Source: Thermoplasmatales archaeon ex4484_36
GTDB lineage: Archaea; Thermoplasmatota; Penumbrarchaeia; Penumbrarchaeales; EX4484-36
NCBI GenBank assembly: GCA_002254765.1
Contig: NJDV01000001.1
Location: forward strand, 1 to 23,299
Direction: 5' to 3'
Length of the DNA: 23,299 nucleotides
Shown: in pieces, positions 1 to 8,063 of the stretch
Numbering within the stretch: the first letter of the stretch is position 1
Layout of the letters: each line of letters opens with the position of its first letter
The notes under the pieces: model-generated
The model's database searches: none
The model's input: the letters and a program-made list of their open reading frames with translations, nothing else
Told to the model about the DNA's origin: nothing
Position numbers and translations under genes: made by a program

Positions 1-515
1 CTGTCGAGCCCTGGGTGGGAGCATCCTACTATAACAAGATTGCCGCCCTTTCCCGGTAGGGGAACCACCAAAGACTGCTCCTCCACCACATCGCTCTGAA
101 GGCTGCCAGTGGTGTACACTCCAAAGGGCTCTATCTCCGCCGGTTCCTCTACGATCTCAGCCGCTCTCAGCCTCCTCACCTCATCCCTGAACCGTCGGGA
201 AACAGAGGAGGGCAGGAGCACTTTTGTGCTCTCTCCCAGCCTCTTCAGGAGGGCGGGGAGCCCACCGATGTGGTCCCAATGGTTGTGGGAGATTACCACC
301 AGGTCGATATCCTCTGGAGAGATTCCCAGAGCCCTCATATTATGGAGAAGAGCCCCCCCGTCCCACCCCGTGTCAAAGAGGATTCTCGCCCTAGAGCTTT
401 CAAGCTCAATATAGGCGGAGAAGCCCCAGCCCGTCTCAAGCCCGCTCTCCTCAGCGCTCCTGCCGGAAGGTAAGCTCTTCGACGTTGGTCTCTTTTCAAT
501 ATGCATTGTGATCAC
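1..515 (-). CDS. MBL-fold metal-dependent hydrolase (COG1237-like), 3' end cut by window edge
   Basis: I translated this from the minus strand; the gene runs off the left edge, leaving about 171 residues. Visible motifs are GWGFSAYIE, ILFDTG, the metallo-beta-lactamase signature SHNHWDHIGG (HxHxDH form) with the spacing expected after the first strands, then GVYTTG, EQSL and GCSHPGL, whose His is a further metal ligand. This order is typical of COG1237, the stand-alone beta-lactamase-superfamily hydrolases; some archaeal members are linked to pterin/methanopterin synthesis. Substrate here is unknown. A GTG start at 515 (MITMHIEK) is preferred because family members begin with a similar MxIT strand; an ATG at 506 is the alternative. 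It lies about 60 bp behind the ProRS stop on the same strand and is probably last or near last in that operon. Confidence 0.8.
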   Translation of the reverse strand, partial: MITMHIEKRPTSKSLPSGRSAEESGLETGWGFSAYIELESSRARILFDTGWDGGALLHNMRALGISPEDIDLVVISHNHWDHIGGLPALLKRLGESTKVLLPSSVSRRFRDEVRRLRAAEIVEEPAEIEPFGVYTTGSLQSDVVEEQSLVVPLPGKGGNLVIVGCSHPGLD

Positions 516-575
516 GCTTTTCGGCCTTGTTGGCCACTTCCATTATAGAAATCTAGAGAGGGCGCAAAAGGGGGC

Positions 576-2051
576 TCAGTAGCTTTTTGAAAGGTAGACC
601 ACTTCAGCCGCCTTCCCTCCGCATACGGCACAGGGGCCGTCCGGCTTCTCCTCCGGAGGAAATCCAAGGAAGCTTTTGTCTAGGCTCACCTCAAGCTCCT
701 CGGCGCACTTCATGTCCCCACACCAGTTCACTCTGATAACACCCTCGATTCCCCGATAGGCCTCCGCCTCGTCCTTCAGGTTTCTCACCGTGAAAATGTG
801 CTCCTTCAGGAAGTTCTCAGCTGCGGAATAGAGCTCACTCTGAACCTCATCCAGAAGTTCTTTCACGCTCTTGAGAAGTTCCTTTATGGGGATCTTTCTC
901 TTCTCAAAGGTGTTCCTCTTTACCGCTGTTACAACCTCCTCCTCAATATCCCTCGTTCCTATCTCTAGCCTCAGAGGAACTCCTTTCAGCTCCCAGTCGT
1001 AGAATTTCGCCCCGGGGCGAAGGTCCCGCAGATCTATCTCCACCCTCATTCCCGCCCCGGCGAGCTCTTCCTTCACTTTAAGTGCCTCCTCCTCCACCAC
1101 CTCCTTCATTCCCTTCTTCGGTATCGGGACCACTATCACCTGAATGGGGGCTACAGCAGGGGGAAGCACTATTCCCCTGTTATCCCCGTGCATCCCAACA
1201 ACGGCACCTATAAGCCTCTCGGACATCCCATAGGTGGTTTGGTGGGCGTATCTATGCTCACCAGATTCATCCTCGTACATGATTCTATAGGCCCGGGCGA
1301 AGTTGTCCTTATACTGGTGTATGGAAGCTATCTGTAGAGTTCTTCCCGAGGGCATGAGGGTGTCTATGCCAACGGAGTAGAAGGCCCCAGCGAACTTATC
1401 CCATTCGGGCCTGACAAGTTTAAGGTAGGGAAGACATAGTTCTTTCGCCACGCTATCCATGATTTCAAGGTCCTCCTGTATCTGCTTCTCCGCCTCCTCG
1501 AAGTCTCTGTGGCAGGTGTGTGCCTCGAAGAAGTGTATCTCCCTCATCCTGATGAAGGGGCGTGTCTGCTTCGTCTCATATCTGAAGACGTTGACGATCT
1601 GAAATATCTTGAGCGGAAGGTCCGAGTGAGACCTGACCCACAGGGAGAACATGGGATACATGGCGGTCTCGGAGGTGGGTCTTAAAAGGAGTGGTATATC
1701 AAGGGGCGTGCTGCCCCCGTGGGTAACCCAGTAGACCTCATCGGAGAATCCCTTTATATGGTCCGCCTCCTTCTGAAACTCGCTCTGGGGGATGAGCAGA
1801 GGGAAACAGACCTCCTTGTGGGATGTCTTTCTCATCTCCCTCCGTATTACCTCATCTATGTTCCTCATAAGTTCCCAGCCGTATGGTAGCCAGACGTTCA
1901 TCCCCTTGATGGGGTAACGCTTGTCCACCAGGCCGGAGAGCTCCACAATCTCGCTGTACCACTCCGGGAAGTTATCCTTATCTAGCTTCACCTTCATCTT
2001 CTTCGCAAGTTCATCTGCACCGCTGTTTTTCATATGGCTCCCACGGCTCAT
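576..2051 (-). CDS. proS: Prolyl-tRNA synthetase, archaeal/eukaryotic type
   Basis: Charges tRNA-Pro with proline in the cytoplasm. The 491-residue product has the class II core: motif 1 around residues 50-72 (GMNVWLPYGWELMRN), RPTSETA near 124, the motif 2 loop with RYETKQTRPFIRMREIHF near 157-174, and motif 3 in MHGDNRGIVLPPAVAP. An anticodon-binding domain follows. The C-terminal domain has zinc-type cysteines (WCGDMKC and PCAVCGG) and ends in Tyr, a hallmark of the archaeal type that lacks the bacterial editing insertion. Length is normal. The start may be ATG 2051 or ATG 2033 (MKNSGADE), which has GGGAG-like spacing upstream; 2051 lies only 23 bp after the RIO1 stop. It is in the same operon as aIF1A and RIO1. 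Confidence 0.96.
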   Translation of the reverse strand: MSRGSHMKNSGADELAKKMKVKLDKDNFPEWYSEIVELSGLVDKRYPIKGMNVWLPYGWELMRNIDEVIRREMRKTSHKEVCFPLLIPQSEFQKEADHIKGFSDEVYWVTHGGSTPLDIPLLLRPTSETAMYPMFSLWVRSHSDLPLKIFQIVNVFRYETKQTRPFIRMREIHFFEAHTCHRDFEEAEKQIQEDLEIMDSVAKELCLPYLKLVRPEWDKFAGAFYSVGIDTLMPSGRTLQIASIHQYKDNFARAYRIMYEDESGEHRYAHQTTYGMSERLIGAVVGMHGDNRGIVLPPAVAPIQVIVVPIPKKGMKEVVEEEALKVKEELAGAGMRVEIDLRDLRPGAKFYDWELKGVPLRLEIGTRDIEEEVVTAVKRNTFEKRKIPIKELLKSVKELLDEVQSELYSAAENFLKEHIFTVRNLKDEAEAYRGIEGVIRVNWCGDMKCAEELEVSLDKSFLGFPPEEKPDGPCAVCGGKAAEVVYLSKSY

Positions 2052-2074
2052 TGTGCGGAGGTAAAAAAAGTTTT

Positions 2075-2893
2075 TTACTTTGGAAGAAGCCCAATAAGGC
2101 GGAGCACCTCCGCTTCTCTGCCCATGATATCCTCGAAGATCTCAGGGTAGGGAATCTCAATCCCCTTCTTCTGGAAGAACCTCACCACGTTGTTCACATC
2201 CCTGAAGAGGAACTCGTATCCCCGGGGGTGTTCTATTGAGACCCCTTGGGCCACATCTATGAAGTAGAGCCCCCTTTCGGTGTAGAGGATGTTATACTCT
2301 GAGAGGTCCGCGTGAACGATCCTCCCAACCTGGTAGAGTCTCTTTATTCCGTCGATCACCTCCTCCCAGAACTCCTCCCAGTCCTCCCGCTCGGCCTCAA
2401 TCTGTCGGATCTGCGGTGCGGGCCTGCCCTGAAAGGTCAGCATCTCCATGACCAAAATGTTGTCTATGCGGTGGATGGGATGGGGTACCTTAACCCCAGC
2501 CTTTTCCATCTCCTTGAGGTTCCTGAACTCTTTCTTGGCCCATGTGAATATAACCCCCCATCTACCCTTCTCCAGCTTCTCAAATCGGGGGTCCCCTTCA
2601 ATATATTCCAGAAAGGACTTAAAAGTGGCCGTTGAGGTACGGAATATCTTCACAGCCACTTTCTCCCCCACAGGGTTGCTTCCCTCGTAGACGTTCGCTT
2701 CCTTTCCTGTGGACACCGGGTAGTTGAGGGTCTGAAGTATTCCATTGTTCATCAGCTTGAAAAGGACCATCATGTTATGTTTGTCGAAGACCTCGTCCTC
2801 TGTCTTGAATTCCTCCGGGTCCTTAATGAGTCTTTCAATCTTTTTCGGCCCGTAAAGCTCGCGGGTGATCTTCTTTAAGGGGTCCTTAGGCAT
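2075..2893 (-). CDS. rio1: RIO1-family atypical serine protein kinase
   Basis: Archaeal RIO1 kinases act in late small-subunit ribosome maturation. The 272-residue product has the RIO P-loop STGKEANVY at about residues 61-69, the ATP-contacting Lys in VAVKIF (about 82), the catalytic loop HADLSEYNIL (Asp about 196, Asn about 201) and the metal-binding Asp in FIDVAQGV (about 213). The RIO-specific flexible loop lies between the P-loop lysine and the hinge. ATG 2893 was chosen over the upstream GTG 2902 because AAGGTG sits six bases before it. The gene begins 18 bp after the aIF1A stop and precedes proS, so initiation factor, ribosome-maturation kinase and tRNA synthetase are probably co-transcribed. 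All key residues are present. Confidence 0.95.
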   Translation of the reverse strand: MPKDPLKKITRELYGPKKIERLIKDPEEFKTEDEVFDKHNMMVLFKLMNNGILQTLNYPVSTGKEANVYEGSNPVGEKVAVKIFRTSTATFKSFLEYIEGDPRFEKLEKGRWGVIFTWAKKEFRNLKEMEKAGVKVPHPIHRIDNILVMEMLTFQGRPAPQIRQIEAEREDWEEFWEEVIDGIKRLYQVGRIVHADLSEYNILYTERGLYFIDVAQGVSIEHPRGYEFLFRDVNNVVRFFQKKGIEIPYPEIFEDIMGREAEVLRLIGLLPK

Positions 2894-2911
2894 TATGCCC
2901 ACCTTGAACGC

Positions 2912-3271
2912 TTACAGAAGGGATGCTAGGTGGGTGGGGAGGAAACCCCTTCTCTTAAGGTTCATCGCCTGCGTGTTGGTGTAGCGATAGATGATGTCGC
3001 ACTTCTCATCTTGGAACTCCCACGGCTGAACAATCAGAAGGTCACCAACTCTTATCCACATTCTCTTTTTATATTTCCCCTTCACCCTGCCAAGCCTCAC
3101 CTTTCCATCCTGACATATCACCCTCATGCGGGCACCGCCTAGCGCCTGGTCAACCACGGCGAACATCTCTCCCTTCTTTCGGTCCGGAAGCTTTACCCTT
3201 ATTACCTCTTCCTCTCCCTTCTCTGTTCTGGTCTTCATCTCAATGGTGGTTTCTTCGTCATCCTGATCCAT
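2912..3271 (-). CDS. eif1A: Translation initiation factor aIF1A
   Basis: Archaeal homologue of eIF1A, which binds the A site of the small subunit during initiation. The 119-residue product has an acidic N-terminal tail, then the OB fold: GEMFAVVDQALGGARMRV, DGKVRLGRVKGKYKKRMWI and GDLLIVQPWEFQDEKCDIIY, all typical of the family. The length is near normal for an archaeal member. ATG 3271 is preferred over a TTG at 3292 because it follows a GGGAG element and lies about 12 bases from the start predicted from the TATA box at 3306-3313. It is the first gene of the operon with RIO1, proS and the MBL hydrolase. Confidence 0.95.
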   Translation of the reverse strand: MDQDDEETTIEMKTRTEKGEEEVIRVKLPDRKKGEMFAVVDQALGGARMRVICQDGKVRLGRVKGKYKKRMWIRVGDLLIVQPWEFQDEKCDIIYRYTNTQAMNLKRRGFLPTHLASLL

Positions 3272-3305
3272 GGTGCCCACTCCCGACCCCAATCATCTGT
3301 CGCCC

Positions 3306-3320
3306 TATATAAATATTTCC
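3306..3320 (-). promoter_or_regulatory. BRE/TATA promoter of the aIF1A operon
   Basis: Read on the minus strand this is GGAAATATTTATATA: an A-rich BRE-like element (3314-3320) followed by TTTATATA (3306-3313). Transcription should start about 25 bases on, near 3283, giving a short leader with a GGGAG site before ATG 3271. It also lies just beyond the end of pepT, so it marks a break between the two minus-strand units. Confidence 0.8.
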
Positions 3321-3347
3321 AGTACTGCCAGGGGCCTGCGGCTCCTC

Positions 3348-4625
3348 TTAAAGTGCGTAGAGCTGAGATAAGTATATCAGGGTTTTTACCGCATACACCA
3401 TTGCCTGGGTAGAAATCCATTCCCTCCTGCTGTGGAAGTTGTGTCCCCCAGTGAATATATTGGGTGTGGGAAGTCCCTTCTCCGAGAGCATGGCCCCATC
3501 TGTGCCGCCCCTCACTATGGACCTCACCGGTTTGAGGCCCGCCAGTTTTATGGCCTCTTCTGCCTTCTCCACCACCTCCCACCTTCTCTGAAGGTGTTCC
3601 TTCATGTTCCGGTATTGGTCCTTGACTTCCACCTCCACCCTCCCACCGGGGTAGAGCGCTTCAACCTTTCTAGCGATGTCTTTTATAATCCCTTTGCGCC
3701 GCTTAAGCCCCTCCGCTGTGAAGTCCCTCAGTAGAACCTTCAAAGTAGTCTTATCAACACCGCCTTCTATCACATAGGGGTGAAGGTATCCTTCATGGCC
3801 TTCGGTGGTCTCCGGTGCCTCGTAGGCCGGCAGCATCTTTATAGCATCAGCAGCCATGCGTATGGAGTTTATCATCTTCCCCTTCGCATATCCAGGATGG
3901 ACCTCCACTCCGTGGAATGTAAAATGGGCAACTGCGGCATTGAAGGTTTCAACATCCAGGGTGCCGGCCTCTCCGCCGTCCACTGTGTAAGCCACATCAG
4001 AACCGAAATTCTTTATGTCGAAGTACTTCGTCCCGGCGCCCACCTCCTCGTCAGGGGTGAAGGCCACCCTTATAGTCCCGTGGGGCACCTCAGGGTGTCT
4101 CTTGAGGTAGGAGAGGGCAGTCATTATCTCGGCAATCCCCGCCTTGTCATCGGCGCCGAGGAGCGTTGTTCCATCGGAGGTTATTATGTCCGTTCCAATC
4201 CATTTTTTGAGCTCCACATCCACCTCCGGGTCAAGGACCTGCGATTCATCCCCCGGGAGAACTATCTTCTCCCCCTGGTAATTACGGTGTATTATCGGTT
4301 TGACCCCAGCCCCGGGGGACTCTGGGGAGGTGTCCATGTGTGATATAAAGCCTATGATGGGGGCGTCTCTGTTCCCCGGGAGGGTTGCAGTCACGTAGCA
4401 GTGCTCGTCCACCTCCACATCCTCCAGGCCAAGCTCTGTAAGCTCCTTCCTGAGGAGCTCGGCCAGCTCACACTGTTTTTTCGTAGATGGATAGGTTGAG
4501 GAGTCCTCGGCCGACTGCGTGTCTACCTTGACGTACCTCAAGAACCTCTCAACAACCTCTTTCCGGATGTTTTCTATATCCTCTTCGGGTATCCTTATCA
4601 GGCCCTCCGGCTCACTCATTCTCAT
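3348..4625 (-). CDS. pepT: Peptidase T (tripeptide aminopeptidase, M20B)
   Basis: Cytoplasmic dizinc aminopeptidase that releases the N-terminal residue of tripeptides, finishing peptide breakdown. The 425-residue product carries all the M20 metal and catalytic motifs: HMDTSP (His 96, Asp 98), GADDKAG (about 157-163), PDEEVG (Glu pair about 193-194), TVDGGEAG (Asp about 216) and a C-terminal GGHNFHS. The dimerisation/lid domain lies between the last two, with NSIRMAADAI and RDF typical of PepT. Length is normal. ATG 4625 overlaps the last codons of the aminotransferase by 14 bp, suggesting coupled translation; ATG 4619 is the alternative. No promoter is visible immediately upstream, so expression probably depended on the aminotransferase promoter. 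Confidence 0.95.
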   Translation of the reverse strand: MRMSEPEGLIRIPEEDIENIRKEVVERFLRYVKVDTQSAEDSSTYPSTKKQCELAELLRKELTELGLEDVEVDEHCYVTATLPGNRDAPIIGFISHMDTSPESPGAGVKPIIHRNYQGEKIVLPGDESQVLDPEVDVELKKWIGTDIITSDGTTLLGADDKAGIAEIMTALSYLKRHPEVPHGTIRVAFTPDEEVGAGTKYFDIKNFGSDVAYTVDGGEAGTLDVETFNAAVAHFTFHGVEVHPGYAKGKMINSIRMAADAIKMLPAYEAPETTEGHEGYLHPYVIEGGVDKTTLKVLLRDFTAEGLKRRKGIIKDIARKVEALYPGGRVEVEVKDQYRNMKEHLQRRWEVVEKAEEAIKLAGLKPVRSIVRGGTDGAMLSEKGLPTPNIFTGGHNFHSRREWISTQAMVYAVKTLIYLSQLYAL

Positions 4626-5513
4626 GCCTCCTCATAAATCTCTCAAGCCTAATCATGCTCTCTTCAATCACATCCTCCGGCGGAAGCGTGACCGCCCTGA
4701 AGTGCCATGCACCACCTTCCGGAGAGAAGCCTGAGCCGTGAACCGTCAATACCTTCTCCTCCCTCAGAAGTGAGAGAACAAACTCCCTATCATCTTTCCA
4801 AGGAGATCTGCGCCCGATCTTGGGGAATATGTAGAAAGCGCCTTCTGGGACGGAGAGATCAAACTCCTCCATTTCGCTGAAGTGCTTTACGTAGATATCC
4901 CTTCGGGCCTTAAGCTTCCTCAGGAAATCCCTCAGATAGCCTCGGTCTCCCTCAAGGGCCCTCATGAAGCCCCATTGAGCAATGGATGAGGGGGATAGCC
5001 TTGCTCTGGCCTGCCTCATTATCCCATCCCAGATCTCCACCATGCTATATCCCCTATCAGCTTCACGGTCCTCTCATCGTAGAGGGCCCCGGTGGGGTTG
5101 TTGGGATTTATCAGGGCTATGGCCCGCGTTCTAGGCGTGATCTTTCTCCTTATGTCCTCTTCGGAGGGGCTCCATCCCTCCTCCTCCCTGCACCGGTAGA
5201 GAACAGGCTTCGCGCCCAGCATCTTTGCGTAGGTTATGTAGGGGGGGTAGGTCGGGTCAGGCAGAAGGATCTCATCCCCCTCCCCAAGGAGGGAGAAGTA
5301 TGTGAACCCGCAGTAATGAGAAGGTTCTCCTTCGGGACCTCCGAACCTCTCCACCTCTCGTATCTCTCTACCGCCTCCAGAACCTCAGGGATGCCTTGAG
5401 AAGGCGCATAGCCGTTGAGACCCCTCCGGAGGGCTTCCACAAGCCACTACCACATCCCGTATGGCATACTCTATTTGAATGGCTTTTCGGTTGGCCCTGA
5501 TCATCTCACCCAT
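4612..5513 (-). pseudogene. Decayed class I PLP aminotransferase (archaeal AlaT/AspC-like), three internal losses
   Basis: Three reading frames together make an incomplete COG0436 aminotransferase. The order is a start with MGEMIRANRKAIQIEYAIRD; then, in another frame, VEALRRGLNGYAPSQGIPEV and ENLLITAG; then, in a third, SLLGEGDEILLPDPTYPPY to LINPNNPTGALYDE and VKLIGDIA; then, in the fourth segment, MVEIWDGIMRQARARLSP through GAFYIFPKI and VHGSGF to the end. At each frame change (about 5438-5443, 5297-5308 and 5041-5047) family-conserved sequence is missing: roughly 30 residues including the INIGDP-type block, fewer than 10 residues, and about 65-75 residues holding the SDEIY motif and the PLP-binding lysine (SK). 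The segment totals about 300 codons against a usual near 400. As written it cannot bind PLP. A GGGGAGGTG ribosome site precedes ATG 5513; GTG 5522 or 5525 are alternative starts. Confidence 0.88.
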
Positions 5514-5543
5514 CAGGCTCACCACCTCCCCAATCGCACCAAA

Positions 5544-5552
5544 CTATTTTAT
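5544..5552 (-). promoter_or_regulatory. Possible TATA box of the aminotransferase-pepT unit
   Basis: On the minus strand this reads ATAAAATAG, about 25-30 bases before the predicted start region and the GGGGAGGTG site of the aminotransferase. It faces away from the divergent regulator gene at 5627. It is the only TATA-like element before this pair. Confidence 0.4.
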
Positions 5553-5626
5553 CCTGACCCCGCCCGAAGATTAAAGGGAGGGAGAGTTCAGAAAATGTAA
5601 TAATTGAGATGTCCAATTAAGGGAAG

Positions 5627-8063
5627 ATGAACGGAGAAGCTCTGAAGAGACCCCTGCCTGCGGAGAGAAGGCTCCTTCTCTACCTTCTACCTTACAGATA
5701 CAGCCCAGAGATGTTTGAGGCTCCCCGGGAGGTTGGTCAGGACCTTATCTCCGAAGGTATATCCATAAGAAAGGACAACCTGCCAAGGGTGCTCAAGAGG
5801 CTGAGGGACGAGGGGTTCATAGAGGAGCGCACTATGCACATGCGGGGGTACGCTAGAAGGAGAAAGGCGTATTTTCTCACACCCAAAGGGCAGCGAGTGG
5901 CAGAGGAGCTCTACAAGGAAATAGCCTCTGAGCGGGTCTCTTACAAAGACGTTGAGGGTAGGTTGCGCTCTTTAACGCTGAGAGAGCTGATGGAGGAGGA
6001 GGGGCTTAAAAAAAGCCAGCTTCTCTCCCTTCTCTTCAGGATCTGGGAGGGAGAAGGCACGGTCACCCGCACCACGATAGACTCCATCCTGAAAGGTGAG
6101 AAAACCGACAGGGTGGCGTACCTGAATGAGGCACCCCTTCCGCATGTGTTCTATGGAAGAGAGCAGGAATTGAAGGAACTCTCGGACTGGTGTATGGATC
6201 GCCGCTCCGGGATATACGTGATCACGGGGATTGCGGGCATAGGAAAGACCACGCTAGCCGCTGAGTTCCTCAACCGGAAGAGGGAGGAGTTCCACGTCTT
6301 CTGGAAGAGGATCCACCGATGGGACTCCTTAAAATCCATTCTGAGCCACCTTGCCCTCTTCCTTGCCTCCACTGGAAGACCTCGACTGAAAAGCCTTCTG
6401 GCCACGGACAAAGACATACAGCTCGGCGAGATAGTCCAGATCCTAAAAGAGGACCTGAACGGGACCGGAACAATAATGGCCTTTGACGACTTTCAGAGGG
6501 CCTCCGACGAGCTCCTAGGGTTCTTCACAACATGGAAGGAAGCCATTGAGGATACGGAGGGTATAAAGATTATTCTCATCGGCAGGCACGTCATACCCAT
6601 CTACGACAGGAGAGAGGTAGTCCTGGAAGGCTTCGTGAAGGAGATGGTACTTGAGGGGCTGGATGAGGAGAGTTCCCGGAAGCTAGCCTGTTGGAGAGAT
6701 GGACATCAAGCGTTACATCTACGAAGAGATCTTCAAAAACCTCTCCCCGGAGGAGATCAACCTCCTCTCGGTGGCCTCCATATACCGCCTCCCTGTCTCC
6801 TCAAACGCCTTCTTCATCGACGAGGAGATAGATTTCAGGACCATTGACGATCTGGTGGAGAAGAACCTGCTTCAGGAGATTTCCTATGACTTCTACGAGG
6901 TCCATGATATAATAAAGGAGTTCTTCTACAGAAGGCTGACACCGATTCAGAGAAGAAGGCTTCACAGGGCAGCAGCCCAATATTACCTTGAGAGGGGAGA
7001 GAAGAAGGACCTTGTGGAGGCCTCTTACCACTACATAAGAGCCTCCGAGATCTACAAAGCCCTCAAAATACTCCTAACCCACGGGGAAGAGATGATTGCC
7101 ATAGGGATGACGGATGAGTTCTACTCAACTCTTCTGAACATCAGAGAGAAGGACGTGCCGGAGGAGCTGAAGGCCTCCTATTACTACCTGAAAGGGGAGG
7201 CGGAGGTGATCCTCGGACGGTGGGACACGGCGATAAGAACCTTGAGGGAGGCGCTGAAGAGGGCAGAGAAGTCCGACGATGACCTTGTAGCCGCTGATGC
7301 CTCCCGCCTTTTGGGTTATATTCTCATAAGAAGAGGGGAAAGAATGGAGGCTCTCTCCTATTTCCAGAAGTCCCTGCGCAGAGCTAGGGCCTTGGGGGAC
7401 CAGAGGAGGAGCACCCTGGCCCTCATAGACCTTGGAGAGCTCCACAGCCTTTTCGGAGATTTTCAGACGGCTAGGGAATACTTGAGGAGGAGCCTAAAGC
7501 AGGCGGAGGAGGTCTCAGATAAAGACCTCATGTCAAGGGCTTACGTCAGCCTAGGAATACTCTACACCAACTGGGAGAGGCCAGAGGATGCTATAAAGAT
7601 GTTCCGACGGGCCCTTGGTCTCCTCAAAAAGAGCGGGAATCTCTTTGAAATGGGAAGGCTGAAGAGCAACCTAGGTATCCTCTACACAAAAGAGGGACGC
7701 TATGATCTAGCCCTCAAGAACTTTGAGGAAGCGATAAAGGCCTACAAGGGCTCAGGAGAGGTGAGACAGCTAGGGTATGCTCTGGCGGGTTCGGGTGAAG
7801 CCTCGCTTAGGATAGGGGATTTGAAGACCGCCGAGAAGAGGCTGAAAGAGGGGCTCTCCATATTCAGGAAATTGGGCGAGAAGCTGAAGATAGCCACAAC
7901 CTCTTTCACCCTAGGCGAGCTCTACATGAAACAGGGAGAGATGGAAGCCGCTAGGGAGTACTTCGAGGAGTGCGTAGAGAGCCTCAAAGGTGTCCAGAAC
8001 CCCACTTATCTGAAAAAATACGAGACCATGGTGGAGGAATATTTGAAGAAGCTCAGGGATTAG
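5627..8063 (+). pseudogene. Winged-helix / STAND ATPase / TPR transcriptional regulator, broken by one frame-changing loss
   Basis: Two overlapping frames form one large archaeal signal-transduction ATPase. The first (5627 to about 6685) has an N-terminal winged-helix domain (residues about 1-95, with DNLPRVLKRLRDEGFIEE as recognition region), a second helical region, YGREQELKEL near 170, Walker A GIAGIGKTT near 199-207, Walker B TIMAFDDFQ near 283 and ILIGR. The second (about 6690-8063) resumes at MDIKRYIYEEIF, continues with a winged-helix segment ending VHDIIKEFFYRRL, then seven TPR units to the C-terminus. Between LDEESSRKL and MDIKRY the expected linker with the STAND-family GGHPL-type motif (perhaps 30-50 residues) is missing and the frame changes at about 6683-6692. 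ATG 5627 lies 25 bases from a TAATAATT element, consistent with leaderless transcription. Such proteins sense a ligand and control neighbouring genes; the target is unknown. Confidence 0.82.

Noticed and set aside
109..473. Plus-strand open frames of 101 and 67 codons at the left end
   Set aside because: The opposite strand encodes a clear MBL-fold hydrolase over the same bases with HxHxDH and GCSH motifs.
3235..3582. 115-codon minus-strand frame overlapping the aIF1A promoter and the pepT end
   Set aside because: It is in a different frame from both genes, has low-complexity Gly/His-rich sequence and spans a good promoter.
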